Assembly (NCBI GenBank): GCA_020061705.1
Contig: JAGUXT010000055.1
Coordinates: 124,001-188,000, forward strand
DNA: 64,000 nucleotides
DNA from: Halothiobacillus sp.
Lineage (GTDB): Bacteria; Pseudomonadota; Gammaproteobacteria; Halothiobacillales; Halothiobacillaceae
Reading direction: 5' to 3'
Below, in pieces: positions 35,699 through 47,004 of the stretch (position 1 is the stretch's first letter; each line of letters opens with the position of its first letter). The notes under the pieces are model-generated. The model saw only the letters and a program-made list of their open reading frames with translations. It did not search any database and was not told where the DNA came from. A program made the position numbers and the translations under genes.

Positions 35699-36805
35699 AT
35701 GGAGGAGGGCGGGCAGCCGATTTTGCGGCTTGAGGATGTGAGAAATCGCATTGATGCGGTCGATCAGCGCCTGCTGGAGTTGTTGTCTGAGCGTGCGAAT
35801 CTTGCGCATTCAGTGGGTGAGATCAAGCGCGCAGCAGGCGATCAAGACGCCCAATTCTATCGCCCGGAGCGGGAGGCGCAGGTGTTGCGCCGCATCAAGA
35901 GCCTGAATATTGGGCCTTTGGATGATGCCAGCGTGGCTTGGTTATTCCGCGAAATCATGTCGGCCTGTCTGGCTCTTGAACAACCCATGCGTGTGGCCTA
36001 TTTGGGCCCGGCGGGGACGTTCAGTCAGCTGGCGGCCTTGCGCCAATTTGGTCATGCGGCTGAATTGGTGCCCTGTTTATCCATCGCCGAAGTGTTCCGT
36101 ATGGTGGCTTCGGCAAGTGTGAGCTATGGCGTTGCACCCGTGGAAAACTCCACTGAGGGTGGCGTTTCTCAAACCCAGGATGCTCTGCTGGCACATGATT
36201 TGTCGATCTGCGGCGAAGTCGCATTGCGTATTCATCATCAATTACTCTCCAACGCACCAGCATTGACAGATGTGCGTCGGGTGTATGGTCATGCGCAATC
36301 GCTTGGGCAATGTCGACATTGGCTGGATGCGCATCTCCCGCAGGCTGAACGTGTGCCGGTGAGCAGCAATGGCGAGGGCGCACGCCTGGCGGCACATGAA
36401 CCTGGTGCGGCGGCGATTGCGCCCGATGTCGCCGCTGAGCTGTATCAGCTCGGCACTCTTGCCAGTAATATCGAGGATGAGGCGCACAACACGACACGCT
36501 TTGTGGTGCTTGGCGCGCAGGATGCGGGTGTGAGCGGAGTGGATAAAACCTCCCTGGTACTTTCCACCGCCAACAAGCCGGGTGCGCTGTTTCATTTGCT
36601 CAAGCCTCTTGCTGAACGCGACATCAGTTTGACGCGCATTGAGTCGCGCCCATCGCGCACGGCGGCTTGGGAATATGTGTTTTTTATTGATGTGGATGGT
36701 CATCGTGCCGATCCGCAGGTGGCCGAAGCGATCAGCGAGCTTGAGCAGCAGGCTGCCTGGATGCGGGTGCTTGGTTCTTATCCCAAGGCGGTGTTGAAGG
36801 CATGA
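35699..36805 (+). CDS. pheA: Chorismate mutase/prephenate dehydratase (P-protein)
   Basis: A 368-residue bifunctional enzyme for phenylalanine. The chorismate mutase domain covers about residues 8-90 (RNRIDAVDQRLLELLSERA), the dehydratase domain about 95-275 (STEGGVSQTQD, TTRFVVL) and the regulatory ACT domain the rest (NKPGALF, ESRPS for Phe binding). ATG 35699 has GGAG 6 bp upstream. Its stop overlaps the following hisC by 4 bp. Confidence 0.97.
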   Translation: MEEGGQPILRLEDVRNRIDAVDQRLLELLSERANLAHSVGEIKRAAGDQDAQFYRPEREAQVLRRIKSLNIGPLDDASVAWLFREIMSACLALEQPMRVAYLGPAGTFSQLAALRQFGHAAELVPCLSIAEVFRMVASASVSYGVAPVENSTEGGVSQTQDALLAHDLSICGEVALRIHHQLLSNAPALTDVRRVYGHAQSLGQCRHWLDAHLPQAERVPVSSNGEGARLAAHEPGAAAIAPDVAAELYQLGTLASNIEDEAHNTTRFVVLGAQDAGVSGVDKTSLVLSTANKPGALFHLLKPLAERDISLTRIESRPSRTAAWEYVFFIDVDGHRADPQVAEAISELEQQAAWMRVLGSYPKAVLKA

Positions 36806-37968
36806 GTGCGCCCAATAATTTGCCCATAAATCCGCCAAATAATCCGTGGTTAGTGCGGGCATGTACGCAGGTTTGCGGCCTTGCGCCCTATGTGCCGGGC
36901 AAGCCTTTGGATGAGCTGGAGCGTGAGCTTGGCATTCAAGGTGCAATCAAGCTTGCATCGAATGAAAATCCTCTTGGACCTTCTCCCGCAGCACTGCTGG
37001 CAATGCGTGAATATGCGTCCAGTGTGCATCTTTATCCTGACGGCAATGGTTTCAGACTCAAGCAGGCTTTGGCGCAATCCCTTGGCGTGGCGATCGAGTC
37101 CATTACTTTGGGAAATGGCTCAAATGATGTGCTGGACTTGATTGCGCGCGCCTTTTTGGGGGCGGGTCGTGGGGCGGTTTTTTCTGAATTTGCTTTCGCT
37201 GTCTATGCAATTAGCACGCAAGCCGTGGGTGCGATTGCGCAGGTTGCCAAAGCCCTGCCCGCCGATCATGCCCATCAGCCTTATGGGCATGATCTTGCCG
37301 CCATGCGCGACGCCATAACCGAACAAACCCGCGTGGTGTTTTTAGCCAACCCGAACAATCCCACGGGAACGTGGGTGGAAAAGGACGCGTTACACGCGTT
37401 TATTGCATCCGTGCCTGCTGACGTGCTTGTGGTGGTGGATGAGGCGTATATTGAGTTTGTCGATGAAGATACGGATTTTCCAAATGCTCTGGCGTGGTTG
37501 GATGAGTTTCCAAATCTGGTCGTCACCCGCACCTTCTCCAAAATTCATGGTTTGGCGGGGTTGCGCGTCGGTTATGCCGTGTCGCATCCGCAGGTGGCTG
37601 AAGTGTTAAATCGTGTGCGTCAACCGTTTAATGTAAATCTGCTTGCTATGGAGGCTTGCATCGCTGCCCTGGATGACGATGCGCATGTTGAGCGTACTCG
37701 CGCCTTGAATAATGCAGGTTTGACCCATGTTCGTGCGGGCTTAACAGCCTTGGGCCTAAAGGCGTTGCCTAGCATGGGCAATTTTCTGTGCATTGATATG
37801 CGCCGCCCCGCGCATGTGTTCTACGACGGTTTATTGCGTCAAGGTGTCATTACGCGCCCGGTCGCGGGCTATGGCTTGCCTCAGCATTTGCGCGTAAGTA
37901 TTGGCATTGAGGCTGAAAACGTACGTTTTTTGAGCGCGCTTGAAAATGTGATGGACGGTCTGGCGTGA
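36802..37968 (+). CDS. hisC: HisC-type aminotransferase in the aromatic cluster
   Basis: A 388-residue class I/II PLP aminotransferase of the histidinol-phosphate type: LASNENPLGPSP, NPNNPTGTW, VVDEAYIEF and the PLP lysine in RTFSKIHGLAGLRVGY. Because it is locked between pheA and tyrA by 4-bp overlaps, and a second hisC lies with hisG/hisD at 48.4 kb, it probably transaminates aromatic precursors (phenylpyruvate, prephenate or 4-hydroxyphenylpyruvate) and may also accept imidazole acetol phosphate. This assignment is inference. Confidence 0.93.
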   Translation: MSAPNNLPINPPNNPWLVRACTQVCGLAPYVPGKPLDELERELGIQGAIKLASNENPLGPSPAALLAMREYASSVHLYPDGNGFRLKQALAQSLGVAIESITLGNGSNDVLDLIARAFLGAGRGAVFSEFAFAVYAISTQAVGAIAQVAKALPADHAHQPYGHDLAAMRDAITEQTRVVFLANPNNPTGTWVEKDALHAFIASVPADVLVVVDEAYIEFVDEDTDFPNALAWLDEFPNLVVTRTFSKIHGLAGLRVGYAVSHPQVAEVLNRVRQPFNVNLLAMEACIAALDDDAHVERTRALNNAGLTHVRAGLTALGLKALPSMGNFLCIDMRRPAHVFYDGLLRQGVITRPVAGYGLPQHLRVSIGIEAENVRFLSALENVMDGLA

Positions 37969-38831
37969 GTTTTTACAGTGCGCGTGTGTGCATTATCGGT
38001 AGCGGGTTAATCGGCAGCTCGCTTGCCTTGGCGCTGAAACAGGCGGGTGCCGTCGCTGATGTCGTGGGCTGCGGGCGCAACAGTGCGACGTTGCAACGCG
38101 CGCTTGAGTTGGGCATTGTTGACCACTACAGCACCGACATTGCAGTGGCTGTGCAAGGCGCTGATATGGTGGTGTTATCTGTGCCGATGCTGGCGATGCG
38201 TGAGGTGTTGGCGCAGCTTCAACCCGTTTTGCAGCCGGGCGTAATGGTGACTGACGTGGGCAGTGCCAAGCAGTCCGTGATTGCGGATGCGCGGGCGGTA
38301 CTGGGCGACAAGCTGGGGCAATTCGTACCTGCGCACCCCATTGCGGGCACGGAAAAAAGCGGCCCCGATGCCGCGTTTGCTGAATTGTTTAGACAACGCC
38401 GTGTAATAGTGACGCCCTTGCCTGAAAACAACGCGTCTGATGTTGCCCGCGTGGTCGCAATGTGGGAATGCGTGGGCGCCATTGTTGAATGCATGGATGC
38501 GGAACATCACGATCATGTGCTTGCCGCGACTAGCCATCTGCCACATCTGTTGGCCTTCACTTTGGTGGATAGCCTGGCACGCATGGATGAGTCGCATGAA
38601 ATTTTCCGTTATGCGGCGGGCGGCTTCCGTGATTTTACCCGTATTGCAGCAAGCGACCCGACTATGTGGCGTGATATTGCTTTAGCTAATTCGTTTGAAA
38701 TCAAACAGATGTTACTTCGTTTTCAACATGAGCTTGAAGTATTGCAGCACGACCTGGAAACCAAGGATGCACAAGCGTTGTTTGAACGCTTCAGTCGTGC
38801 ACAGCAGGCGCGTGAAGGTTTGCAGTTTTAA
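37965..38831 (+). CDS. tyrA: Prephenate/arogenate dehydrogenase
   Basis: A 288-residue NAD(P)-dependent enzyme of tyrosine synthesis. The Rossmann motif GSGLIGSSLALAL opens the protein; PAHPIAGTEKSGPDAA and the AATSHLPHLLAF segment with its catalytic histidine are typical. GTG 37965 overlaps the hisC stop (GTGA). It is the monofunctional form without chorismate mutase. A REP-like hairpin separates it from aroA. Confidence 0.95.
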   Translation: MSFYSARVCIIGSGLIGSSLALALKQAGAVADVVGCGRNSATLQRALELGIVDHYSTDIAVAVQGADMVVLSVPMLAMREVLAQLQPVLQPGVMVTDVGSAKQSVIADARAVLGDKLGQFVPAHPIAGTEKSGPDAAFAELFRQRRVIVTPLPENNASDVARVVAMWECVGAIVECMDAEHHDHVLAATSHLPHLLAFTLVDSLARMDESHEIFRYAAGGFRDFTRIAASDPTMWRDIALANSFEIKQMLLRFQHELEVLQHDLETKDAQALFERFSRAQQAREGLQF

Positions 38832-38837
38832 TTTCGT

Positions 38838-38893
38838 GTAGGTGCGAATTCATTCGCACATGATTATTGAGTTGTGCGACAAGTCGCACCTAC
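38838..38893. repeat. REP-like double hairpin between tyrA and aroA
   Basis: GTAGGTGCGA (38838-38847) and TCGCACCTAC (38884-38893) are perfect inverted arms. Each half is itself a palindrome (GTGCGAAT-tc-ATTCGCAC and GTGCGAC-aa-GTCGCAC). The element sits inside an otherwise coupled operon, ending 16 bp before the aroA start. Confidence 0.75.
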
Positions 38894-38908
38894 GAGCAAG
38901 GGACAAAA

Positions 38909-40255
38909 ATGAACAATAACCTTCAATTCATTGTGCAGCCGGGTGGCTGTCTTACTGGCCAAATGCGCGTGCCCGGTGACAAGTCGATTTCTCACCGTTC
39001 GATCATGTTGGGTGCGTTGGCCGAAGGCGTGACGGAAGTTTCCGGTTTTCTGGAAGGTGAAGACAGTCTGAATACCTTGCGTTGTTTCCGTCGCATGGGG
39101 GTCAAGATTGAAGATCCTGAAACGCTAGGCGCGGGGCGAGTGCGTATTCACGGTGTCGGGCTGCATGGCTTGAAAAAACCGGATGGCACACTTTGGTTGG
39201 GTAACTCGGGCACGTCGATGCGTCTGATGTCGGGCATTATCGCCGGGCAGGATTTTGATGCGGTAATGGAGGGTGATGAGTCATTGTCACGCCGCCCAAT
39301 GCGCCGGGTAACCGAGCCTCTGGCCTTGATGGGTGCGCAGATTGACACCCAGGACGGCGGTCGTCCGCCCTTGCGGGTGCATGGTGGCAGCGCACTCAAG
39401 GGCATCAGCTATGTCATGCCGATGGCCAGTGCGCAGGTGAAGTCCTGTGTGTTGCTAGCGGGCTTGTATGCGAGTGGTGAAACCTGTGTCACCGAGCCTG
39501 CGCCCACCCGCGACCATACCGAGCGCATGTTGCAGGGCTTTGGTTATGAGGTGCGTCGTGTGGCAGGCGAGGGCGGCGTCAGCACGGTATGTTTGAGTGG
39601 TGGTGGATCATTGAAGGCAACCACCATTGACGTGCCGGCGGATATTTCTTCGGCGGCCTTTTTCCTGGTGGCGGCAAGCATTGCGCCTGGCTCCGATCTT
39701 GTCCTGGAGCATGTGGGCATCAATCCGACACGTACCGGCATCATTGAAATTTTGCGTTTGATGGGTGCACAAATCGAGGTGCAAAACGAGCGTACGGTGG
39801 GCGGCGAGCCGGTGGCTGATTTGCGTGTACGCAGTGCAGAGCTGAAAGGCATCTCCATCCCCGAGGCCTTGGTACCACTGGCGATTGATGAATTCCCTGT
39901 GCTTTTCATTGCAGCGGCATGCGCGCAGGGTGAAACGATACTGACCGGTGCGGAAGAGTTGCGCGTGAAAGAGTCGGATCGAATTCAGGTGATGGCAGAC
40001 GGATTGAATGCTTTGGGTGTGGATGCGCAGCCTACAGCGGACGGCATGGTGATTCGTGGCGGAGCACTGCATGGTGGTGAAGTGACCACGCATGGCGATC
40101 ATCGCATTGGCATGTCATTCGCCGTCGCTGCACTGCGCGCAAGCGGAGAAATCCGCATTCATGACTGCGAAAACGTCAATACCTCCTTCCCCGGATTTGT
40201 CGAACTGGCGCAGCGAGCGGGTTTGCGTATTTGTGCACAGAGCGCAGCGTCATGA
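38909..40255 (+). CDS. aroA: 3-phosphoshikimate 1-carboxyvinyltransferase (EPSP synthase)
   Basis: A 448-residue shikimate-pathway enzyme. PGDKSISHRS (residues about 19-28) and LGNSGTSMRLMSG carry the substrate-binding residues. The LFIAAACAQGETILTGAEELRVKESDRI segment is in place. This looks like the class II type, to judge from the NSGTSMRL form. ATG 38909 has AAGGGA upstream; an in-frame start 14 codons earlier lies in the repeat. Overlaps cmk by 4 bp. Confidence 0.96.
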   Translation: MNNNLQFIVQPGGCLTGQMRVPGDKSISHRSIMLGALAEGVTEVSGFLEGEDSLNTLRCFRRMGVKIEDPETLGAGRVRIHGVGLHGLKKPDGTLWLGNSGTSMRLMSGIIAGQDFDAVMEGDESLSRRPMRRVTEPLALMGAQIDTQDGGRPPLRVHGGSALKGISYVMPMASAQVKSCVLLAGLYASGETCVTEPAPTRDHTERMLQGFGYEVRRVAGEGGVSTVCLSGGGSLKATTIDVPADISSAAFFLVAASIAPGSDLVLEHVGINPTRTGIIEILRLMGAQIEVQNERTVGGEPVADLRVRSAELKGISIPEALVPLAIDEFPVLFIAAACAQGETILTGAEELRVKESDRIQVMADGLNALGVDAQPTADGMVIRGGALHGGEVTTHGDHRIGMSFAVAALRASGEIRIHDCENVNTSFPGFVELAQRAGLRICAQSAAS

Positions 40256-40911
40256 GCGTGCCGGTTTTAACGATTGACGGGCCAAGCGGCTCGGGCAAAG
40301 GTACCGTGGCGCGATTGTTGGCCAAACATCTTGGGTGGCATTTGCTGGATTCCGGAGCTCTGTATCGCATCACTGCACTGGCTGCACAGCGTCGCGGGAT
40401 TGACTTGCATGATGCTGCGGCGATTGCCGAGCTGGCGGCGCACCTGGATGTGCGTTTTGTCGGTGAAGATGAAACCTGCGTCTTGCTGGATGGCGAAGAC
40501 GTATCCCGGCAAATTCGCAGTGAACAGGCTGGTGAGGCGGCCTCGGTGGTGGCGGCGCACCCCGCCGTGCGTGATGCCCTGTTCGACTTCCAGCGACGTT
40601 TTGCGGCGGCTCCGGGACTGGTTGCCGACGGGCGGGATATGGGTACAGTCGTTTTTCCGCAGGCGTTCGTGAAGATTTATCTGGATGCCAGTGCCGAAGT
40701 GCGTGGTGAAAGACGTTATAAGCAGTTGAATGAAAAGGGGCTTCATGCTAACTTAGCGCAGATTATTGATGACATCCGTCGTCGTGATGAGCGGGATATG
40801 CAACGTCCGGTTGCCCCGCTCAAAGCTGCCGATGACGCGCATGTGATTGATTCGAGCTTTTTGACAGTGGAACAGGTTTTGACCGAGTGCCTCGCCCGTT
40901 TGGGGAAGTAG
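40252..40911 (+). CDS. cmk: Cytidylate kinase
   Basis: A 219-residue kinase that makes CDP and dCDP. The P-loop GPSGSGKGT is at residues 10-18, and DGRDMGTVVFP is the substrate-binding motif of bacterial Cmk. ATG 40252 overlaps the aroA stop (ATGA). A terminator follows. Confidence 0.97.
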   Translation: MSVPVLTIDGPSGSGKGTVARLLAKHLGWHLLDSGALYRITALAAQRRGIDLHDAAAIAELAAHLDVRFVGEDETCVLLDGEDVSRQIRSEQAGEAASVVAAHPAVRDALFDFQRRFAAAPGLVADGRDMGTVVFPQAFVKIYLDASAEVRGERRYKQLNEKGLHANLAQIIDDIRRRDERDMQRPVAPLKAADDAHVIDSSFLTVEQVLTECLARLGK

Positions 40912-40934
40912 TTTGTCTTGACTCTATTCACGGC

Positions 40935-40966
40935 CCCGCGCACAGGTAGGTGCGCGGGTTTTTTTA
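40935..40966 (+). terminator. Intrinsic terminator between cmk and rpsA
   Basis: CCCGCGCAC-aggtag-GTGCGCGGG followed by eight T residues. The strong hairpin suggests that rpsA has its own promoter in the 60 bp that remain, or receives only read-through. Confidence 0.9.
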
Positions 40967-41025
40967 TTTGACCCTGCGCACAAGGATGCTTACGCAGGCG
41001 AAACCCTGGAATCCCTTAACCCATC

Positions 41026-42699
41026 ATGATTGAAAGTTTTGCCGATCTCTTTGAGGAAAGCCTCAAATCCACCCAAATGCAGACAGGCTCGATCGTTCAA
41101 GGAACGGTTGTTTCTGTCGGCTCTGATTTTGTCGTCGTTAACGTTGGCCTGAAAACGGAAGGCTCGATTCCTACCGAGCAATTCCGCGAAGACAACGGCG
41201 ATTTGCTCGTTAAAGTCGGCGACATTGTCGAGGTTGCAATTGACGCCCTCGAAGACGGATTCGGTGAAACGCGTCTATCGCGCGAAAAAGCCAAGAAGGC
41301 GCAAGCCTGGATCAAGCTTGACAAGGCCTTTGCTGACAATGCAATTATTGTCGGACGTGTCAGTGGCAAGGTTAAAGGCGGCTTTACCGTGGATATCGGT
41401 GAAATTCGTGCCTTCCTGCCCGGCTCCTTGGTCGATGTGCGTCCTGTGCGTGACACCAGCTTTATTGAAGGTAAGGACATCGAAGTCAAGCTGATCAAGC
41501 TGGATCAAAAGCGCAACAATGTTGTTGTATCTCGCAAGGCAGTCGTTGAGCAAGAGTACAGCGCAGAGCGTGAAGCGTTGCTGGATGGTCTGGAAGAAGG
41601 CCAGATGGTTAAGGGCTTCGTGAAGAATTTGACCGATTACGGCGCATTCATCGACTTGGGTGGCATCGACGGTCTGTTGCACATTACCGATATGGCATGG
41701 AAACGTGTCAAGCACCCATCGGAAGTTGTGAACATCAACGACGAAATTGAAGTACGCGTTCTTAAATTTGACCGTGAACGTAACCGTGTGTCCCTGGGTC
41801 TGAAGCAAACCGGCTCTGATCCTTGGTCTGATCTGGTGCGTCGCAAGCCGGTTGGTACCCGTGTGTTCGGTAAGGTCAGCAATATCACCGATTACGGTTG
41901 CTTTGTTGAAATCGAAGACGGTATCGAAGGTTTGGTACACGTTTCCGAAATGGACTGGACCAACAAGAACGTCAATCCAGGCAAGATGGTTGCTTTGGGT
42001 GACGAAGTTGAAGTCATGTTGCTGGATGTCGATGAAGAGCGTCGCCGCATCTCCCTGGGCATGAAGCAGTGCAAGCCTAACCCTTGGGATGAATATGCCT
42101 CGACTCACCAGAAGGGTGAGCGTGTGGTGGGTCAGGTCAAGTCCATCACTGACTTCGGTGTGTTTGTTGGTCTGGAAGGCGGTATCGACGGCCTGATTCA
42201 CCTGTCAGACATTTCCTGGAACGAGCCGGGTGAAGAAGCCGTGCGTCGCTTCAAGAAGGGTGACGAAGTTGAAGCTGTCATCATTGCGATCGACTCCGAG
42301 CGCGAGCGTATTTCACTCGGCCTCAAGCAGATGGATCATGATCCGTTCACCACGTTTGTGGCCGATCATCCGAAGGGCAGCATTGTGACCGGTACGGTTC
42401 TGGATGTGGATGCCAAGGGTGCCACCATTCAGTTGGCGGATAGCGTTGAAGGTTATTTGCGTGCCTCCGATATTTCACGCGACCGCGTGGAAGATGCACG
42501 TAACTTGCTGAAAGTAGGCGATGAAGTTGAAGCCAAGTTTGTTGGCGTTGACCGTAAGAGCCGTGCCATTTCCTTGTCCATCAAGGCTAAGGACAGCCAG
42601 GAAGAAGCGGAAGTGATGAGTGAGTACAGCCGCTCTAACGCGCCGACAACCCCAACCCTGGGCGATTTGCTCAAGGAACAAATGGGTCGTGGTGAGTAA
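41026..42699 (+). CDS. rpsA: 30S ribosomal protein S1
   Basis: A 557-residue mRNA-binding ribosomal protein with six S1 repeats (repeat cores such as [39 protein letters not shown] and [20 protein letters not shown]). Length and domain number are those of E. coli S1. It lies between cmk and ihfB, the usual order. Confidence 0.98.
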   Translation: MIESFADLFEESLKSTQMQTGSIVQGTVVSVGSDFVVVNVGLKTEGSIPTEQFREDNGDLLVKVGDIVEVAIDALEDGFGETRLSREKAKKAQAWIKLDKAFADNAIIVGRVSGKVKGGFTVDIGEIRAFLPGSLVDVRPVRDTSFIEGKDIEVKLIKLDQKRNNVVVSRKAVVEQEYSAEREALLDGLEEGQMVKGFVKNLTDYGAFIDLGGIDGLLHITDMAWKRVKHPSEVVNINDEIEVRVLKFDRERNRVSLGLKQTGSDPWSDLVRRKPVGTRVFGKVSNITDYGCFVEIEDGIEGLVHVSEMDWTNKNVNPGKMVALGDEVEVMLLDVDEERRRISLGMKQCKPNPWDEYASTHQKGERVVGQVKSITDFGVFVGLEGGIDGLIHLSDISWNEPGEEAVRRFKKGDEVEAVIIAIDSERERISLGLKQMDHDPFTTFVADHPKGSIVTGTVLDVDAKGATIQLADSVEGYLRASDISRDRVEDARNLLKVGDEVEAKFVGVDRKSRAISLSIKAKDSQEEAEVMSEYSRSNAPTTPTLGDLLKEQMGRGE

Positions 42700-42832
42700 T
42701 TGCTGACTCCTGCCCTTGCCCATCGCTCGTTGCTTGAATCGTGTGATGGGTGAGGGTCTTGGTGCGCCCAGCCCAGATAGCACTGCTAAGAGTTGGAGCG
42801 CATTTCTTCCCTTCACTCCAAGACTCCAGGAT

Positions 42833-43132
42833 ATGACCAAGTCTGAATTGATTGAGCTACTTGCCCAAAAGCAAGAACACCTGCCTTCGCGGGATGTTGA
42901 ACTCGCTGTCAAGACAATTCTTGAACTGATGAGTGACGCATTGGCAACAGGGGAGCGTGTTGAGGTACGCGGTTTTGGCAGTTTTACGCTGCATTTCCGT
43001 CAGCCACGTCAGGGGCGTAACCCTAAGACAGGTGAGCAGGTGACCTTGCCGGGAAGGCATGTGCCTCACTTCAAGCCTGGAAAAGAGTTGCGTCTTATGG
43101 TGAATGAAGACGAGACAAAATCAGCCCAATAA
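42833..43132 (+). CDS. ihfB: Integration host factor beta subunit
   Basis: A 99-residue DNA-bending protein of the HU/IHF family. It begins [11 protein letters not shown] and has [26 protein letters not shown], with the DNA-intercalating proline region (RNPKTG), and [14 protein letters not shown] 42833 was chosen from homology; the longer frame upstream is non-coding. A terminator follows 36 bp after the stop. Confidence 0.96.
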   Translation: MTKSELIELLAQKQEHLPSRDVELAVKTILELMSDALATGERVEVRGFGSFTLHFRQPRQGRNPKTGEQVTLPGRHVPHFKPGKELRLMVNEDETKSAQ

Positions 43133-43168
43133 TTGTTAGTTGGTAAGTTTGTTTATATTGCGCCTAAG

Positions 43169-43189
43169 CCCCCGTCTGGGGGTTTTTTT
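43169..43189 (+). terminator. Intrinsic terminator after ihfB
   Basis: CCCCC-gtct-GGGGG followed by seven T residues. The next 157 bp up to the STAS gene hold no feature I can support. Confidence 0.88.
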
Positions 43190-43346
43190 ATGCAATTGCT
43201 TTTAATGTTGCAGAGTAAAGGGCACTTCTGTAAACCCACTGAAGCCGCGCTTGCTGCGTCAAAACACGGTACGATTCAGTCGTTGTATCCATCTTGTGAC
43301 GACATGGAAAGCAATAGTCAAAAAGGTTGAGCGAGGGAGGAAGCTG

Positions 43347-43673
43347 ATGAGCCAAGGAAGAGAAGCAAATCATGGAGGCTGGCATATAGAGATCCAGAAT
43401 CACACTTTAGTGATTGATGGCGAGGTCACATTGGCCACAATTGACCCGGTGTTGGCAAAAATTGCATCCATGACTCAACTTGAGTTTCCGCAAAACGTCG
43501 ATTTAAGTCGCTTGGGGCTGTGCGATAGTTCAGCGGTGGCCTTGGTTCTGGAATTGCAACGACGCGGTGCAAGCCGTGTACAGCACGCACCATCGGCTTT
43601 TATCGCCATTGTGCAGGCCTGTCAGTTGGGTGCGCTTTTTCCTGATTTAGCGCAAAATCACACGAGTCTTTGA
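43347..43673 (+). CDS. STAS-domain protein, MlaB-like
   Basis: A 108-residue single STAS domain: VIDGEVTLATIDPVL ... VDLSRLGLCDSSAVALVLELQRRG, with the conserved DSSAVAL segment. MlaB has this form and position, just before murA, in the phospholipid-transport operon of many relatives. Here no mlaFEDC or bolA/ibaG gene lies between ihfB and murA, so it stands alone. ATG 43347 has a strong GAGGGAGG site. MlaB is the likely identity, but another STAS regulator is possible. Confidence 0.78.
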   Translation: MSQGREANHGGWHIEIQNHTLVIDGEVTLATIDPVLAKIASMTQLEFPQNVDLSRLGLCDSSAVALVLELQRRGASRVQHAPSAFIAIVQACQLGALFPDLAQNHTSL

Positions 43674-43750
43674 ATTGTCACTCCATGTCGGCCTATCGGA
43701 TTTAAGCCGAACTGACTGTTAGGATGGGCAAAGCACATAAATACAATTGA

Positions 43751-45016
<1,266 letters not shown>

Positions 45017-45026
45017 AGGAGACGTG

Positions 45027-45665
45027 ATGACCGACACACTGACCATAGGCCTGTCCAAGGGCCGTATCTACAAGGAAACCCTGCCGCTGTTGGCGGCCGC
45101 AGGCATCGTGCCGAGCGAAGACCCGGAAACCAGCCGCAAACTGATTCTGGATACCAATGTGCCGGGCGTGCGCGTGGTACTGCTGCGTGCTTCGGATGTG
45201 CCAACGTATGTTGAATATGGCGCGGCGGATGTCGGCGTGGCTGGCAAGGACGTGTTGATGGAGCATGGCGGCGACGGCCTGTATGAGCCGCTGGATTTGA
45301 ACATTGCACGCTGCCGCCTGATGGTGGCGGGCAAGCCGGGTGTGCTCGAAGGTCGGCATCGTTTGCGCGTGGCCACCAAATATGTCGAAAGCGCACGCGC
45401 CCACTTTGCCCGTCAGGGCCGTCAGATCGAGGTCATCAAGCTCTACGGCTCGATGGAACTTGCACCGCTGGTGGGCTTGGGTGATTGCATTGTCGATGTG
45501 GTCGATACCGGCAACACCTTGCGCGCCAATGGCCTGGAGCCGCTGGAGCATATTGCCGACATCAGCTCACGCCTGATCGTGAATCGCACCGCCATGAAGA
45601 TGAAATCGGCACGGCTGCGCGAGTTTATTGAGCACATGAGCAACGCTGTCAATGCGCGTGGTTAA
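45027..45665 (+). CDS. hisG: ATP phosphoribosyltransferase, short form
   Basis: A 212-residue first enzyme of histidine synthesis. [15 protein letters not shown] and the PRPP motif [20 protein letters not shown] are clear. It lacks the C-terminal regulatory domain of the long form, so it belongs to the HisGS type, which needs the HisZ subunit; hisZ is not in the window. ATG 45027 with AAGGAG 5 bp upstream is favoured over GTG 45024. Confidence 0.95.
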   Translation: MTDTLTIGLSKGRIYKETLPLLAAAGIVPSEDPETSRKLILDTNVPGVRVVLLRASDVPTYVEYGAADVGVAGKDVLMEHGGDGLYEPLDLNIARCRLMVAGKPGVLEGRHRLRVATKYVESARAHFARQGRQIEVIKLYGSMELAPLVGLGDCIVDVVDTGNTLRANGLEPLEHIADISSRLIVNRTAMKMKSARLREFIEHMSNAVNARG

Positions 45666-45671
45666 TAAAAC

Positions 45672-46970
45672 ATGAACATCCAAAGACTCTCGACTTTTGA
45701 AGCTGATTTCCAAACCCGCCTGCAAGCCCTGCTGGAATGGGAATCCGTCTCTGACGACCAGGTTTTTGCCACCGTGCAGGGCATCTTGCGGGATGTGCGT
45801 GCGCGGGGTGATGACGCGGTACTCGAATACACCGCGCGCTTCGACCGCTTTCCCGTGCAAACGATGAGCGAGCTTGAAGTTGGCGCGGTACGTATCGACG
45901 AGGCGCTGGCGCGCATCCCCGCTGCGCAGCGCGAGGCGCTGGAGCAGGCCGCCGAGCGCATACGTCGCTATGCCGAGCGTCAAAAGCTCGAATCGTGGCA
46001 GTATCGCGAAGCTGATGGCACCTTGCTCGGGCAGCAAGTTACGCCGCTGGATCGTGTCGGCCTCTACGTTCCGGGCGGCAAGGCCGCCTATCCGTCGTCC
46101 GTGCTGATGAACGCCATCCCGGCCAAGGTGGCGGGCGTGGCCGAACTCATCGTGGTCGTCCCTGCGCCACAGGGTGAATTGAATGATCTGGTGCTGGCCG
46201 CCTGCCGCATTGCTGGAGCCGACCGCGTATTCACCATCGGCGGCTCGCAGGCCGTGGCCGCACTGGCCTATGGCACACAGACCATCCCGCAAGTGGACAA
46301 AATCACCGGCCCCGGCAATATCTACGTCGCTACCGCCAAGCGTCTGGTGTTCGGCACGGTGGGCATCGACATGATTGCCGGGCCGTCCGAAATCGTGGTC
46401 GTCTGCGACGGCCAGACCGACCCGGACTGGATTGCCATGGATCTGTTCTCACAGGCCGAACACGACGAACAGGCGCAGTCCATCCTTATCTCCCCGGATG
46501 CCGCCTTCCTTGAAGCCGTATCCGCCGCCTGCGACCGCCTGGTTGAGGAAATGCCGCGTGGCGAGATTATCCGTGCCTCGATGGAAGGGCGGGGCGCGCT
46601 TATTCATGTACGCGATCTGGACGAGGCGGCGGATGTCATTAATTTCATCGCCCCGGAACACCTTGAACTATCGCTCGACGATGCCGAAGCCTACGCAGGC
46701 AAAATCCGCCATGCAGGCGCCATCTTTATGGGACGCTACACCGCCGAAGCGCTGGGTGACTACTGCGCCGGGCCGAACCATGTGTTGCCCACTTCACGCA
46801 CCGCACGCTTCTCCTCGCCGCTGGGCGTGTACGACTTCCAGAAGCGCTCCAGTTTGATTGGTTGTTCGGCGCAGGGCGCGTCGGAACTGGGCAAGATTGC
46901 GCGCGTGCTGGCGGAGGGTGAGGGCTTGTTTGCTCATGCGGCTTCGGCGGCGTATCGGGTTAAGGATTGA
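45672..46970 (+). CDS. hisD: Histidinol dehydrogenase
   Basis: A 432-residue zinc enzyme that oxidises histidinol to histidine. Typical segments are [26 protein letters not shown], the [11 protein letters not shown] loop, [12 protein letters not shown], and [12 protein letters not shown] with Gln/His zinc ligands. It follows hisG after 6 bp. The next his gene, hisC, is 1.5 kb away because two unrelated genes lie between. Confidence 0.97.
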   Translation: MNIQRLSTFEADFQTRLQALLEWESVSDDQVFATVQGILRDVRARGDDAVLEYTARFDRFPVQTMSELEVGAVRIDEALARIPAAQREALEQAAERIRRYAERQKLESWQYREADGTLLGQQVTPLDRVGLYVPGGKAAYPSSVLMNAIPAKVAGVAELIVVVPAPQGELNDLVLAACRIAGADRVFTIGGSQAVAALAYGTQTIPQVDKITGPGNIYVATAKRLVFGTVGIDMIAGPSEIVVVCDGQTDPDWIAMDLFSQAEHDEQAQSILISPDAAFLEAVSAACDRLVEEMPRGEIIRASMEGRGALIHVRDLDEAADVINFIAPEHLELSLDDAEAYAGKIRHAGAIFMGRYTAEALGDYCAGPNHVLPTSRTARFSSPLGVYDFQKRSSLIGCSAQGASELGKIARVLAEGEGLFAHAASAAYRVKD

Positions 46971-47004
46971 GGCTGTTTCGTCGATTCTGTAAGGAGCTCT
47001 AGCC

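Noticed and set aside
41275-42201. Open frame of 308 codons antisense to rpsA
   Set aside because: Fully overlapped by rpsA; the sequence has no recognisable domain and mirrors the S1 repeats.
43133-43330. 65-codon frame after ihfB
   Set aside because: It starts right after the ihfB stop, reads through the terminator hairpin and has no ribosome-binding site.
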